Assembly (NCBI RefSeq): GCF_015686655.1
Contig: NZ_JADPMP010000009.1
Span: 124,001-188,000, forward strand
Direction: 5' to 3'
Source: Pontibacter sp. FD36
GTDB taxonomy: Bacteria; Bacteroidota; Bacteroidia; Cytophagales; Hymenobacteraceae
Length of the DNA stretch: 64,000 nucleotides
Made by a program: the position numbers and the translations under genes. Numbering within the stretch: position 1 is the stretch's first letter; every line of letters starts with the position of its first letter. Shown one piece after another: positions 1-9,020 of the stretch. A model generated the notes under the pieces. That model saw nothing but the letters and a program-made list of their open reading frames with translations. It was not told the DNA's origin and made no database searches.

Positions 1-85
1 AATCGCCCTGACAAACAAAGAAGGCCAGACTGGCACAATCACCCTTGATGAGCAAGGCCAGGACGCTTCTAAAGAACAAGAATAG
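1..85 (+). CDS. C-terminal end of an unidentified protein
   Basis: An open frame enters from the left edge and ends at a TAG at 83-85. The 27 residues visible are hydrophilic (for example TGTITLDEQGQ, then DASKEQE at the end). A strong terminator follows about 45 bases later, which supports this being the true 3' end of a plus-strand gene. Too little is visible to name the family. Confidence 0.55.
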   Translation, partial: IALTNKEGQTGTITLDEQGQDASKEQE

Positions 86-129
86 CCAAAGCGTACTTAA
101 AGAAACTATACTTAGAACTATGGAAAAGG

Positions 130-154
130 GCCTCCGCCAAGCGGAGGCTTTTTT
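130..154 (+). terminator. Rho-independent terminator
   Basis: A 7-bp perfect stem (GCCTCCG / CGGAGGC) with a 5-base loop is followed by TTTTTT. It lies downstream of the left-edge gene fragment and ends that transcript. Confidence 0.85.
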
Positions 155-158
155 GTGT

Positions 159-377
159 TTATGCTTTTCCTCTTCTTTTCCAGAATACCCAGTAGGCCAG
201 CAGGCCAAAAACGGGCACAACCCACAGCACAACCATCCAAAGCAGACGCTCGGTCAGGTTATAATCTGTTTTGAAGATCAGGTGCAGCAGTGAGAGCACT
301 ACCAGTGTATAATAGGCAGCCACCAGCAGAAAGATAGAACTGAAGAAAGGTTCGTTTCCGATAAAACAGAACAGCAT
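159..377 (-). CDS. PLDc_N-type small membrane protein
   Basis: A 72-residue protein with two hydrophobic segments (about residues 11-32 and 45-65) ending in a basic tail (WKRRGKA). The second segment, LWMVVLWVVPVFGLLAYWVF, has the conserved Pro/Gly pattern of the phospholipase D nuclease N-terminal (PLDc_N) domain, which also occurs alone as a two-helix inner membrane protein of unknown role. It is downstream of, and probably co-transcribed with, the 96-residue membrane protein gene on the same strand. Family assignment is by pattern only. Confidence 0.65.
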   Translation of the reverse strand: MLFCFIGNEPFFSSIFLLVAAYYTLVVLSLLHLIFKTDYNLTERLLWMVVLWVVPVFGLLAYWVFWKRRGKA

Positions 378-414
378 AGACTAGGTTTAGTGTTGAGAAA
401 GAGAAGAAACAGGC

Positions 415-705
415 TTATCCAATAATGATCTGGCTGACAAACCAAGCCAAATAAGCTAATGCCGGTGCACAAAGCAGCAGCACCATACCCAGATTGACAC
501 GCACCCACTGTGGGTTGAGCATCATGCTCAGGTAGGCCTCTGCCGAAAGTAAAATAGAGAAGTAAAAGGTGATTTGAAGCAGTGTACCGGTCAGGTTTAC
601 CTCGTCCCGTATACCTGCCGTGGCGTAGGCCAGAAAGGATATCACCAACCAGGCCAGCACGGTACCGAGCAGCAACTGACCAGCCTTTATTTTGACGTTG
701 TTCAT
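415..705 (-). CDS. Small integral membrane protein, unknown family
   Basis: A 96-residue protein with three predicted membrane helices (about residues 8-29, 40-58 and 70-94) and a short basic N-terminus (MNNVKIKAG), suggesting an inner membrane protein. I do not recognise a named domain. It precedes the PLDc_N protein gene on the same strand by about 37 bases, so the two may form a small operon. The word AGGTATAG lies just upstream of the start codon. Confidence 0.6.
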   Translation of the reverse strand: MNNVKIKAGQLLLGTVLAWLVISFLAYATAGIRDEVNLTGTLLQITFYFSILLSAEAYLSMMLNPQWVRVNLGMVLLLCAPALAYLAWFVSQIIIG

Positions 706-743
706 AGGTATAGCAGGAATGTGGACCTTGATAATGACAAGTT

Positions 744-781
744 AATAAAAAACAGCCACTCCCCCAATGGAAGTGGCTGTT
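744..781 (-). terminator. Rho-independent terminator of kbl
   Basis: A 10-bp stem (AACAGCCACT at 751-760 with AGTGGCTGTT at 772-781) is followed on the minus strand by a run of T (complement of 744-752). It lies 26 bases past the kbl stop codon. Confidence 0.85.
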
Positions 782-806
782 TCTATACCTTGATGGATTT
801 GCAATC

Positions 807-2003
807 TTACTTGATCACACCCAACTCGCGGCCTACCTCTGTGAAAGCGGCAATGCACTTGTCGATGTGTACGCGGTCGTGCACGGCGGAGAGCTGCACA
901 CGGATACGGGCTTGCCCTTTTGGAACAACCGGGTAGTAGAATCCGATCACGTAGATGCCTTTGTCGAGCATGCGGGCAGCGAACTCCTGCGCCAGCGGCG
1001 CGTCATACAGCATAACCGGCACGATCGGGTGGTCGCCAGGCTTGATGTCGAAACCAGCGGCGGTGATCTGCTCACGGAAGTACTTCGTGTTCCACTCCAA
1101 CTTGTCGCGCAACTCAGTGGTAGAGCTCAGCATGTCGAGCACGGCGATGGAGGCACCCACGATAGACGGAGCCAGTGAGTTGGAGAACAGGTATGGACGT
1201 GAACGCTGACGCAGCATGTCGATAATCTCTTTCTTACCAGATGTAAAGCCACCCATAGCACCACCCAGTGCTTTGCCTAGTGTACCGGTGATGATGTCCA
1301 CTTTTTCCATCACGTTGTGGTACTCGTGCGTTCCGCGCCCAGTCTTGCCCATAAAGCCGGTGGAGTGCGAATCGTCTACCATCAGCACAGCCTGGTACTT
1401 ATCAGCCAAATCCACAATCTTGTCGAGTTGCGCCACCGTGCCGTCCATAGAGAAGGCCCCGTCTGTCACGATGATGCGATGCTTGGTGCCGGCATTCACG
1501 GCTTCCTGCAGCTTGGCCTCCAGGTCTTCCATGTTGTTGTGCTCGTAGCGGAATCGCTGGGCTTTGCACAGGCGGATACCGTCGATGATAGAGGCATGGT
1601 TCAGCGCATCCGAAATGATCGCTGACTCGGCATCAAACAAAGGCTCGAACACACCGCCGTTAGCGTCGAAGGCCGCTGCGTAAAGGATCGTATCTTCAGT
1701 GCCCAGGAACTCAGACAGCTTTTGCTCCAGCTCTTTGTGGATATCCTGCGTGCCGCAGATGAAGCGCACGGAGCTCATGCCATAACCGTGGGTGTCAATG
1801 GCGTGTTTGGCTGCCTCGATCACTTTCGGGTGAGCCGACAGGCCCAGGTAGTTGTTGGCGCAGAAATTCAGCACGTGCTGCATCTGCGTGGTATCAATAT
1901 CAGCTCCCTGCGGAGTGGTGATGATACGCTCCTGCTTATACAAACCAGCTTCCTTGATCTCGGCAAGCTGTTTTTCCAAATCTGGTTTTAACGTTTCGTA
2001 CAT
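807..2003 (-). CDS. kbl: Glycine C-acetyltransferase (2-amino-3-ketobutyrate CoA ligase)
   Basis: A 398-residue, full-length PLP-dependent alpha-oxoamine synthase. It cleaves 2-amino-3-ketobutyrate with CoA to glycine and acetyl-CoA, the second step of threonine degradation. Visible hallmarks are [12 protein letters not shown] near residue 50, the VDDSHSTGF block, and the PLP lysine in GTLGKALGG at residue 244, the position known for this family. The partner gene tdh lies 2 kb away in the opposite orientation. A terminator follows directly. Serine palmitoyltransferase and KAPA synthase are the close alternatives, but the tdh context favours Kbl. Confidence 0.95.
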   Translation of the reverse strand: MYETLKPDLEKQLAEIKEAGLYKQERIITTPQGADIDTTQMQHVLNFCANNYLGLSAHPKVIEAAKHAIDTHGYGMSSVRFICGTQDIHKELEQKLSEFLGTEDTILYAAAFDANGGVFEPLFDAESAIISDALNHASIIDGIRLCKAQRFRYEHNNMEDLEAKLQEAVNAGTKHRIIVTDGAFSMDGTVAQLDKIVDLADKYQAVLMVDDSHSTGFMGKTGRGTHEYHNVMEKVDIITGTLGKALGGAMGGFTSGKKEIIDMLRQRSRPYLFSNSLAPSIVGASIAVLDMLSSTTELRDKLEWNTKYFREQITAAGFDIKPGDHPIVPVMLYDAPLAQEFAARMLDKGIYVIGFYYPVVPKGQARIRVQLSAVHDRVHIDKCIAAFTEVGRELGVIK

Positions 2004-2067
2004 GGGTTATCTTCGTTAGGCTGTTACTTGATTTATGTTGTTTGTTCAGGTATAGACCTGACTCCAA

Positions 2068-3552
2068 TTACTCTTCTGTTTTAGGCGGTGGACGGCGGAT
2101 AACTGGCCGTGGGCGTGGTGGCTTTGGCTTTTCTGGCTGAGGTTCAGGTATAGGCTGCTCCTCTGTTGTCGTTGCCTCCGGTTTTTCCATTGCCGTTGAA
2201 CCTCCTCCCTCCTGCTGTTCTTCTGTTTCCGGCTCCTTGCCCGGTGCCACTGCTGGCGGTGTTGGTCTTTTGATGATCGGACGCGGACGAGGCGGTTTAG
2301 CTGGCGGCGCAGCATCAGGCTCGACTCCCGGTGTGCTCTCAGCTGACTTATCCTCTGGCTGTTCAGCTCCTTTATCAGGTGTAGCAGGTGCTCCTGTTAC
2401 AGGGATCTGTGCTGTAGGTTTAACTTCTGAGGATACATCTGCTCCAGCGTCAGGTATAGCAACGCCACTCTCGGCACTTTTTGCCTCTTCCGGTTTCGCT
2501 TCCGGAGCTACTGCTTTGCTCAAAGCAGCCGGACGCTTGATAACAGGCCGTGGCCTTGGCGGTTTTGATGTGTCTGCGGAGGCCGGTTGAGCCGGGATTT
2601 CTATACCTGTTGACGCTGCTTGTGCAGCAGTTGGCTGGTCTTCTGTACCTGCATTCAACTGCTGTTGCTCCGCAGGCTTCTGCAAAGCTGCCGGCCTTTT
2701 GATGACCGGTCTTGGCCGTGCTGGCTTTGAGGCTTCTGCAGCTGCTTCGCTTGCCGGTGCTATACCTTCGGCGGGTTTTTCCGGAGTAGCCTGCCCCTCA
2801 CCTTGTGAAGACTTCTGCAGAGCGGCTGGTCGTTTGATCACCGGCCTTGGTCGGGCTGGCTTAGCAGGTTCAGCTGATGCCTCTGAATTAGCGGTCAGCT
2901 CAGGAATAGCTGTGGCATTCTGCTCTTGGCTGGCTGGCTGATTTTCTGGTTTTGAAAGAGCGGCCGGACGCTTGATCACTGGTCTGGCTCGTGGCACGGC
3001 TGGCTCCTGCGGTGCAGGCACATCTGCTTCTGCAGGCTTGTCGGTAGACGCTTCGGCAGCTGGCTTAGGTATAACAGGACGCTTGATAACTGGTCTGGCC
3101 TTCGGAGCTGTAGGTAATGTTTCCTCCGCTGGCTTTTCGGAAGCTGACGGGTCGTCGGTTGTTGGCGTCTGCAAAGCGGCAGGTCGTCGCACCACAGGCC
3201 TTGGCTTAGGCGTTGCGGCAGGCGTAACCGGCTTTTCCTCAATTGTTTCCTGTGGAACATCGGGTGTAGCAGGTATAGCTGCTGGGATTTCAGTTTCAGG
3301 CTTCGGAGCAGGAGCAGCGGCACGGCGGGCAGCGGGCCGTGGTGCTGCTGTGGTAGCCGGCTTGGGTACGTCTTCCTCCCGTAAGTGGTAGCGCAGTCGT
3401 ACATTGTTGAGCACCATTTTCACGGCCACATAAAAGCTGTTGGGGTGCATTTGCGCATACATGCTCTCCCAGGCCTGGAACCGAGCCGGGTCTTCTGCCG
3501 CAAAGGCTTCCTTGTTTATCCGCTTTTTTACGAGGTACTCTTCAAACTTCAT
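2068..3552 (-). CDS. Pro/Ala-rich repeat protein with a conserved N-terminal domain
   Basis: A 494-residue protein. Residues 1-60 form a compact, charged, non-repetitive region (starts MKFEEYLVKKRINKEAFAAE) with the look of a folded domain. The rest is low complexity, rich in Pro, Ala, Lys and Glu, and carries eight copies of the basic motif (K/R)PRPVIKRPAAL, coded near 2096, 2268, 2535, 2699, 2835, 2973, 3083 and 3187. The motifs are separated by acidic Ala/Pro/Glu linkers of variable length. No signal peptide or membrane helix is seen, so it is probably cytoplasmic. Regularly spaced basic patches in a disordered tail suggest binding to nucleic acid, membrane or a protein partner; this is inference. 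The function is unknown. Confidence 0.8.
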   Translation of the reverse strand: MKFEEYLVKKRINKEAFAAEDPARFQAWESMYAQMHPNSFYVAVKMVLNNVRLRYHLREEDVPKPATTAAPRPAARRAAAPAPKPETEIPAAIPATPDVPQETIEEKPVTPAATPKPRPVVRRPAALQTPTTDDPSASEKPAEETLPTAPKARPVIKRPVIPKPAAEASTDKPAEADVPAPQEPAVPRARPVIKRPAALSKPENQPASQEQNATAIPELTANSEASAEPAKPARPRPVIKRPAALQKSSQGEGQATPEKPAEGIAPASEAAAEASKPARPRPVIKRPAALQKPAEQQQLNAGTEDQPTAAQAASTGIEIPAQPASADTSKPPRPRPVIKRPAALSKAVAPEAKPEEAKSAESGVAIPDAGADVSSEVKPTAQIPVTGAPATPDKGAEQPEDKSAESTPGVEPDAAPPAKPPRPRPIIKRPTPPAVAPGKEPETEEQQEGGGSTAMEKPEATTTEEQPIPEPQPEKPKPPRPRPVIRRPPPKTEE

Positions 3553-3939
3553 AGTGCGCTGACCGTGTGCTATACCTGCAAAGGTACGGAAACAGGCCTG
3601 AATCGTGTTTAATATTCGCTTTATAGGCCTGCCACACTCACTGCAAAGGCCTTTTGCTCAACAAATATAAGAAAATCGCACTCCTGAAACAGGCTGGCAT
3701 TATTTCTATTTTACCATTGCATTACTTAATCATTAAATCTGCCGGCAGCTATTTCAGTACCCGATTAGCCGCTATACCTTTGGTTCGTGGTGAAAGTATT
3801 AGGTTAAGATTAATTTAGTGAGCATGAAGCGCTTGCCTTTGGCAGGCGTTTTCTATTTCAGGCCCCTTGGGATTCTTGCGCTTATATTTTCAGGATTGGC
3901 CTGAAATCGGTTACTTTGTGCAACTAATTTATTCTGACT
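3553..3939. other. Divergent intergenic region before tdh
   Basis: 387 bases separate two divergent genes. It holds a hairpin at 3828-3853, a perfect 7-bp inverted repeat TTTCAGG-ATTGG-CCTGAAA at 3888-3906, and a TACTTTG element at about 3913-3919, a likely -7 promoter element for tdh. An ATG at 3824 opens a 26-codon hydrophobic frame ending at 3904; whether it is translated is unknown. The inverted repeat just upstream of the -7 element could be an operator. Confidence 0.4.
3828..3853 (+). terminator. Free-standing hairpin with T-rich tail (attenuator or sRNA end)
   Basis: A 10-bp stem with two GU pairs (AGCGCTTGCC / GGCAGGCGTT, loop TTT) runs into TTTTCT. No plus-strand gene lies upstream within the intergenic region, so it would end either a small RNA or a tdh leader transcript. 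Confidence 0.4.
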
Positions 3940-4917
3940 ATGGCAAACACAAGTGACACGGTATTGGTGATTGGCGCCTGCGGACAACTTGGCTCTGAAC
4001 TCACCCTGGAGCTCCGCAACATGTATGGCGGTTCTAATGTAGTGGCAGCCGATATCACGGCTCCCAAACAGGCTGACCTCCGCGACTCAGGCCCATTTGA
4101 GAAGGTGGATGTACTGGACACAAACGTACTGGCCGAATTGGCCTCCAAATATAAATTCAAGCAAATCTACCACCTCGCAGCCGTGCTGTCGGCCACCGGT
4201 GAAAAGAACCCAAAGTTTGCCTGGAAGTTGAACATGGAAGGCCTGTTCAATGTGCTGGACCTGTCGCTGGAGCACAAGGTCCAGAAGGTATACTGGCCAA
4301 GCTCTATAGCCGTATTCGGCCCGAACACCCCGCGCCAGAACACACCGCAGCACACCATCATGGACCCGAACACAGTGTATGGCGTGAGCAAGCAAGCCGG
4401 CGAGCGCTGGTGCGAATACTATTTCCAGAAATATGGGCTGGATGTGCGCAGCCTCCGTTATCCTGGCCTCATCGGTTACAAGGCCCTGCCAGGCGGTGGC
4501 ACTACCGACTATGCCGTAGACATCTATCACAAAGCTCTGGAAGGTGAAACATACGAATGCTTCCTGAGCGAAGACACGTACCTGCCGATGATGTACATGC
4601 CGGATGCGCTTAAGTCCACATTGGACCTGATGCACGCACCGGCTGAGCAAGTAAAGATCCGCGATTCTTACAACCTGAGCGCCATGAGCTTCTCTCCGAA
4701 GGAGATCACGGAATCCATTCGCAAGTTTATACCTGACTTCAAGATCACTTACAAGCCCGACTACCGTCAGCAGATCGCCGACTCGTGGCCGCAGAGCATT
4801 GATGATAGCGCCGCCCAGCAGGATTGGGGCTGGAAACCTGCCTATGACCTTGATGCCATGACGGAGGATATGCTGCTCAATCTGAAGAAGATGAAAGAAG
4901 AGCAGACACTGGCTTAG
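3940..4917 (+). CDS. tdh: L-threonine 3-dehydrogenase, short-chain (SDR/epimerase-fold) type
   Basis: A 325-residue extended-SDR protein that oxidises L-threonine to 2-amino-3-ketobutyrate with NAD+. The NAD-binding motif GACGQLG covers residues 12-18, an SSIAVFG block supplies the catalytic Ser/Thr region, and the catalytic pair is Y147 and K151 in VYGVSKQAGE. This is the epimerase-like threonine dehydrogenase found in Flavobacteria and trypanosomes, not the zinc MDR enzyme of E. coli. Its product is the Kbl substrate, so the two genes make a complete threonine-to-glycine route although they are separated by the repeat-protein gene and transcribed divergently. A GAAA-loop terminator follows. 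Confidence 0.93.
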   Translation: MANTSDTVLVIGACGQLGSELTLELRNMYGGSNVVAADITAPKQADLRDSGPFEKVDVLDTNVLAELASKYKFKQIYHLAAVLSATGEKNPKFAWKLNMEGLFNVLDLSLEHKVQKVYWPSSIAVFGPNTPRQNTPQHTIMDPNTVYGVSKQAGERWCEYYFQKYGLDVRSLRYPGLIGYKALPGGGTTDYAVDIYHKALEGETYECFLSEDTYLPMMYMPDALKSTLDLMHAPAEQVKIRDSYNLSAMSFSPKEITESIRKFIPDFKITYKPDYRQQIADSWPQSIDDSAAQQDWGWKPAYDLDAMTEDMLLNLKKMKEEQTLA

Positions 4918-5005
4918 GTATAAGTATTGGGACATTGACATTTGCAGAGCTGAAGCTACTATAACGGTACACTTTAGTTCTTCAATCTTAAAGTATACAA
5001 GCGAA

Positions 5006-5039
5006 AGCGGGTGGTGCGAAAGCATCACCCGCTTTTTTA
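5006..5039 (+). terminator. Rho-independent terminator of tdh
   Basis: A 12-bp stem (one GU pair) closed by a GAAA tetraloop, then TTTTTTA. Confidence 0.92.
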
Positions 5040-5182
5040 TTTAGCCAATAACACGCTATTTATCTGACACTTAAACAGCACAAGCTCTAAGCAAAACAAT
5101 TTTAATTCATACTTATACCTTAAACTATTCAAAACGGCACAATATTTGGTTTTACCTATATATACTTAACCAAACCATCTAT

Positions 5183-5860
5183 ATGAAACTAAAACTACTA
5201 GCCCTTTCCTGCTGCCTGGCCGCAGCTTTCACAGCGCAGGCGCAGACTACAGAGGTCGCACAACCTGAAAACAAAACTTACAAACCTACTGCCGGCGACA
5301 TTACTACTGAAGTAGCCGTCAACCTCGAATATGGGATATCCTTAAACAGAGGGGGAATCAGAGTCCGAAAGTTTATTGCTGCAGACAAAGCTTACCGACT
5401 TGGGGCTCAGGCAAACTATGTCTATGATAAGACAGGAGACGAATCGTATCAGACAACTTTTGGCATTTCCATTGCGCCGGGTATAGAAAAGCATTTTGCG
5501 GGCACCAGCAGATTGTCGCCTTACATCGGAGCGGAGCTACCGATTGGCTACAGAGGCACTAAATCTGAAAGTGCAAGCCAAATTACAAAAGGATCCTGGA
5601 CACCAGCTAGTGGCTGTTCAGCCGGCAACAGAGCAAATTACAACATTGGCTTGAACGGTTTGGCTGGGGTAGACTATTACATTGCCCCCCGCTTCTATGC
5701 AGGATTTGAATTAGGTGCTGGAATCCGGTACAGTAAGGAGAAAGACGTGACAACTACCTACAAAAATGATTACACGCCCGATGAGGAATATAAAGGATAC
5801 CACAGCATCAGCTTCTCTCCTTTTTCCACCGGAGGAATCCGCCTCGGATTTGTATTTTAA
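5183..5860 (+). CDS. Outer membrane beta-barrel protein
   Basis: A 225-residue protein with a clear signal peptide (KLKLLALSCCLAAAFTAQAQ, cleavage after about residue 21). The mature part alternates polar and hydrophobic residues with aromatic girdles (LGAQANYVYDKTG, FYAGFELGAGIRYS) and ends in a phenylalanine (GGIRLGFVF), as expected for an 8-10-strand outer membrane barrel. It sits alone between terminators. The substrate or role is not visible; OmpW/OprF-like porin or a structural barrel are both possible. Confidence 0.75.
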   Translation: MKLKLLALSCCLAAAFTAQAQTTEVAQPENKTYKPTAGDITTEVAVNLEYGISLNRGGIRVRKFIAADKAYRLGAQANYVYDKTGDESYQTTFGISIAPGIEKHFAGTSRLSPYIGAELPIGYRGTKSESASQITKGSWTPASGCSAGNRANYNIGLNGLAGVDYYIAPRFYAGFELGAGIRYSKEKDVTTTYKNDYTPDEEYKGYHSISFSPFSTGGIRLGFVF

Positions 5861-5892
5861 TAAAAATTAAAGATTAGCTACACTTATATAAT

Positions 5893-5927
5893 CAGCCGCC
5901 AGCATCTTGTTGGCGGCTGTTTTTTTA
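5893..5927 (+). terminator. Rho-independent terminator
   Basis: A 9-bp perfect stem CAGCCGCCA / TGGCGGCTG followed by eight T, just past the barrel gene. Confidence 0.9.
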
Positions 5928-6024
5928 TTCAGCAGTTAACCTATATTTTGCACAAAACGTCTATAAGTTACAGAAGCACAGTCGCAGGCCCCGGCAGGTA
6001 TGCGACGACCCAAAACACTAGACC

Positions 6025-6366
6025 ATGACTGTAACTGATATAAATGACGATAAGCTAAGGCAGCTGATATTTGAGAAAGAAAGAGTAATCGTAAAATTCA
6101 CTGACCCGGCCTGCCCGGTATGCAAACAGCTTTCCCCTTCTTTTCGAAAGTTCTCTACTGAACCACAATACCATGACATCACGTTTGCGCGCATGAGCGC
6201 CAGCGAGAATCCAGTATCTAGTCAGGAGGTCAAGCTTACGGGCACGCCATTTTTCGCTTCTTACCTAAAAGGAACAATTCAGGAGTGCGGCATTGTTGAC
6301 ACCGAAGAAGGCATTCGCGCTATGCTGTCCCGGCTTTTACAACCAGCTAGTCAGGAAACCAGATAA
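6025..6366 (+). CDS. Thioredoxin-fold protein with a CPVC active site
   Basis: A 113-residue single-domain thioredoxin-like protein. The redox pair is C30 and C33 in ACPVCK, and the cis-proline loop reads TGTPFF. There is no signal peptide, so it is cytoplasmic. CPVC differs from the usual CGPC of housekeeping thioredoxin, and the WC before the active site is replaced by AC, so it is probably a specialised thiol-disulfide reductase. The neighbouring genes do not indicate its partner. The start ATG gives the expected thioredoxin length. Confidence 0.75.
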   Translation: MTVTDINDDKLRQLIFEKERVIVKFTDPACPVCKQLSPSFRKFSTEPQYHDITFARMSASENPVSSQEVKLTGTPFFASYLKGTIQECGIVDTEEGIRAMLSRLLQPASQETR

Positions 6367-6439
6367 TAACACATCGGGTCGAGCACGGACAATGGACAAA
6401 TGCCCTTAACTTGCGCCATAATTTAGAAGGCTATAACGC

Positions 6440-7894
6440 GTGTTCCGACTCACTACCCTACAGCTTGTTTTTATTTTGTTTGTACTCAGCAGCCTGCTTG
6501 CGTTTCAGGCATGCTCCAGTACTGCTCGACTGAACACTACTGCCCCAGCGGCTACCGTGTCAAATGCGCCTGTTTATAAGCCGAAGCTCTCTTCTGTCAG
6601 TATACCTGTTTCCATCCCGCTGGCTGCTATTGAGGACAAGATCAACGAGGAAATACAGAGCGCCCTTTACAAAGACGACAACTTAAACGATGACAACCTG
6701 ATGGTCACCGTGCTCAAAAAGGGCCGCATGACCATTAGGGCCGATAAGGATAAACTCTACTTCAGTGTGCCGCTGCAGGTACACGCCAAGGGCCGCTGGC
6801 AGTGGGAACCCTGCAAAGCCTGTCCCTCATTCAGCAAGACCGAGGCCACTTCTTTCGACATGGTCGTGAAAACAGAAAGCCGCTTTGGCCTCACCGACGA
6901 TTACAAAGTGAACACCATCACGAGCGGCAATTTTGAGTGGGGCGATACCAAGCCTTACATCAACCTGGGTCCGCTTAAGATCGGCTTGGCCCGCTTCATA
7001 GAGCCCGCCATGAAGCAGCAGATGAGCACCATCGCCCGCCAGCTGGACAAAGAAATACAGAGTCGCCTGAACCTGCGCCAGTACGTGGCCGACACCTGGG
7101 TGCAGCTGCAGCAGCCTGTGAAGCTGGACGACAACCTCAATGCCTGGCTCACTGTGAATCCACAGGAGGTGCGCATGGCTCCGCTATACGCTCATAACGG
7201 CAGTTTGCATACCCGCATCGGCATCAGCTCTTTTATACAGGTGAGCACTGACGGCAAGCCACAAACAAAAGTAAACAAGAACCTGCCCCGCCTGATCATC
7301 GACAGCCGCATGAGCGACGACATTCAGATCGGCCTAACTGCTACCGTGCCTTATGCCCATGCCAGCAGCCTGATGCAGCAGCAAGTGGCTAACCAAACCT
7401 ATACCTTCGACGAGGGCAAAAGCCAGCTGACTGTTAAGGACGCCGCCATCACCCCAAGCGGCGAGCAGCTTGTACTGATGCTGGACGTGGACGGCAAAAC
7501 CAAGGCAGGCCTCTTTACCAAGAAGCTGGTAGGCAAGCTATACCTGCGCGGCACACCTTACTACGATGCTCAAACTGCCTCTATCAGGCTGCGTGACGTG
7601 GACTATGACCTCGACACCAGAGACATGCTATTGAACACGGCCAATTGGCTGGCCAAGAACAAGTTCAAGGAGATGATTCAAAGCCAGGTAAACATACCGG
7701 TGCAAAGCCAGCTGACGGATGTGCGCAACATGCTGCAGCAGACGCTGAACCAGTCAGGTCGATTGCACGAATCGGTATTGCTGCGTGGGGCCGTCAGCGA
7801 ATTGGCGCTTGAGAATATTTACCTGAGCCCTTCAGGTATACAGGCTGTTGTCAATGCCAGAGGCAGCCTTACCGCCACCATTGATAAGCTCTAG
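6440..7894 (+). CDS. DUF4403 family lipoprotein
   Basis: A 484-residue protein starting at GTG. The N-terminus is a lipoprotein signal with cysteine at residue 25 (LLAFQAC), so the mature protein is membrane-anchored. The body matches DUF4403: an early VSIPVSIPLAAIEDKINEEI block, several VP/IP-rich beta segments and a repeated pattern in the second half (near residues 320-470). This family resembles tubular lipid-binding or BPI-like folds; a lipid-handling role in the envelope is inference. The gene precedes the YihY membrane protein gene by 62 bases on the same strand. Confidence 0.8.
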   Translation: MFRLTTLQLVFILFVLSSLLAFQACSSTARLNTTAPAATVSNAPVYKPKLSSVSIPVSIPLAAIEDKINEEIQSALYKDDNLNDDNLMVTVLKKGRMTIRADKDKLYFSVPLQVHAKGRWQWEPCKACPSFSKTEATSFDMVVKTESRFGLTDDYKVNTITSGNFEWGDTKPYINLGPLKIGLARFIEPAMKQQMSTIARQLDKEIQSRLNLRQYVADTWVQLQQPVKLDDNLNAWLTVNPQEVRMAPLYAHNGSLHTRIGISSFIQVSTDGKPQTKVNKNLPRLIIDSRMSDDIQIGLTATVPYAHASSLMQQQVANQTYTFDEGKSQLTVKDAAITPSGEQLVLMLDVDGKTKAGLFTKKLVGKLYLRGTPYYDAQTASIRLRDVDYDLDTRDMLLNTANWLAKNKFKEMIQSQVNIPVQSQLTDVRNMLQQTLNQSGRLHESVLLRGAVSELALENIYLSPSGIQAVVNARGSLTATIDKL

Positions 7895-7956
7895 CATTTC
7901 CAACCTAACATTTCCCGCTGTCGTATCAAAAAGCTATTCTGATACAGACAAGCGAT

Positions 7957-8946
7957 ATGACAAAATCTTTAACAGGCATTATATTCCCCCTTGCAAAGAA
8001 TACCTTTAGTGGGTTTCTGGACAACGGTTCTCTTATGTTGGCTGCGGCACTGGCCTTCAATGCCATTTTCTCAATCCCTCCCCTGCTGGTCATCATCATA
8101 CAGGCCGCCGGGTACTTCCTTGGCGAGAAGGCCGTTTCAGGTGAACTTTCCAGCCAGATTTCAGGGGCGATAGGTCCCAGTGCAGCTGATTCCATTGAGA
8201 CCATCGTACAGAATGCGGCTTTGAGCGAAGGAGGCGGTATAGCGTTCTGGATAGGTATAGGCACGCTGATCTTCGCATCCACTACGTTTTTTGCTACGTT
8301 GCAGGAGTCGCTGAACAGGGTGTGGAACGTGAAACCGAAGCCGACAAACGGCATCGTGAAGATGCTGAAGGTGCGCCTGTTCTCGTTTGGTATCGTGCTG
8401 AGCATTGCCTTGCTGATGCTGGTGTCGCTAATGCTTAGTGCAGTGATTTCTATCCTCAGCGAATATCTCCGCGAGATCTTCGACAGCTACCTGCAGTTTA
8501 TCTCGCCTGATGTGCTGTATTTCCTCATCAAGGCCATGGACTTTATTCTGTCGGTTGCCATTATTACGGCCCTGTTTTCACTTATTTTCAAGTACCTGCC
8601 CGATGCCTTTATCAAATGGAAAGATGTGTGGGTGGGCGCTTTGATCACGGCACTGCTGTTCACTATTGGCAAATTCCTGATCAGCTGGTTCATCAGCACC
8701 AGCGACCCGGGCTCAGCCTATGGGGCTGCCGGCTCCATTATCGTAATTTTAGTATGGATCTACTACTCGTCGCTGATCGTGCTGTTCGGGGCGGAGTTCA
8801 CTCAGCAGTATGCCGCTGAGTTTGGCCAGGAGATACGGCCCAAGGAGCATGCGGTGCTGTTCAGAGAGCAGGAGATCACCAATAACCCGCACGACATATC
8901 CAGCGGCAGACCAAGGCCGGAAGGCAGGTTCAACAAAGCCAGCTGA
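7957..8946 (+). CDS. YihY/BrkB family inner membrane protein
   Basis: A 329-residue polytopic protein with about six hydrophobic segments (near residues 25-50, 95-115, 145-170, 185-210, 225-245 and 260-285). It has the family features: an early ALAFNAIFSIPPLL segment, GTLIFASTTFFATLQESLNRVW near the middle, and the SAYGAAGSIIVILVWIYYSS block before the last helix. A hydrophilic tail follows. Family function is unproven despite the old 'ribonuclease BN' label. It shares a bidirectional terminator with rlmN. Confidence 0.9.
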   Translation: MTKSLTGIIFPLAKNTFSGFLDNGSLMLAAALAFNAIFSIPPLLVIIIQAAGYFLGEKAVSGELSSQISGAIGPSAADSIETIVQNAALSEGGGIAFWIGIGTLIFASTTFFATLQESLNRVWNVKPKPTNGIVKMLKVRLFSFGIVLSIALLMLVSLMLSAVISILSEYLREIFDSYLQFISPDVLYFLIKAMDFILSVAIITALFSLIFKYLPDAFIKWKDVWVGALITALLFTIGKFLISWFISTSDPGSAYGAAGSIIVILVWIYYSSLIVLFGAEFTQQYAAEFGQEIRPKEHAVLFREQEITNNPHDISSGRPRPEGRFNKAS

Positions 8947-8964
8947 CACAAACCCAAGTAAAGC

Positions 8965-9000
8965 AAAAGGCCCCTGCTACAGGTATAGCAGGGGCCTTTT
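8965..9000. terminator. Bidirectional terminator between yihY-like gene and rlmN
   Basis: A 14-bp perfect stem AAAAGGCCCCTGCT / AGCAGGGGCCTTTT with an 8-base loop containing part of AGGTATAG. It gives T-runs on both strands between convergent genes. Confidence 0.92.
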
Positions 9001-9020
9001 GCTTTATCATTAGCCTAAAC

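Noticed and set aside
574-936. Plus-strand open frame opposite the small membrane protein and kbl
   Set aside because: It crosses a terminator and runs antisense to two better-supported genes; composition is not protein-like.
2237-3391. Several glycine-rich plus-strand frames opposite the Pro/Ala-rich repeat gene
   Set aside because: They are mirror images of the repeats: Pro/Arg-rich codons read backwards give Gly/Ala-rich frames. The minus frame has a start, length and a conserved N-terminus.
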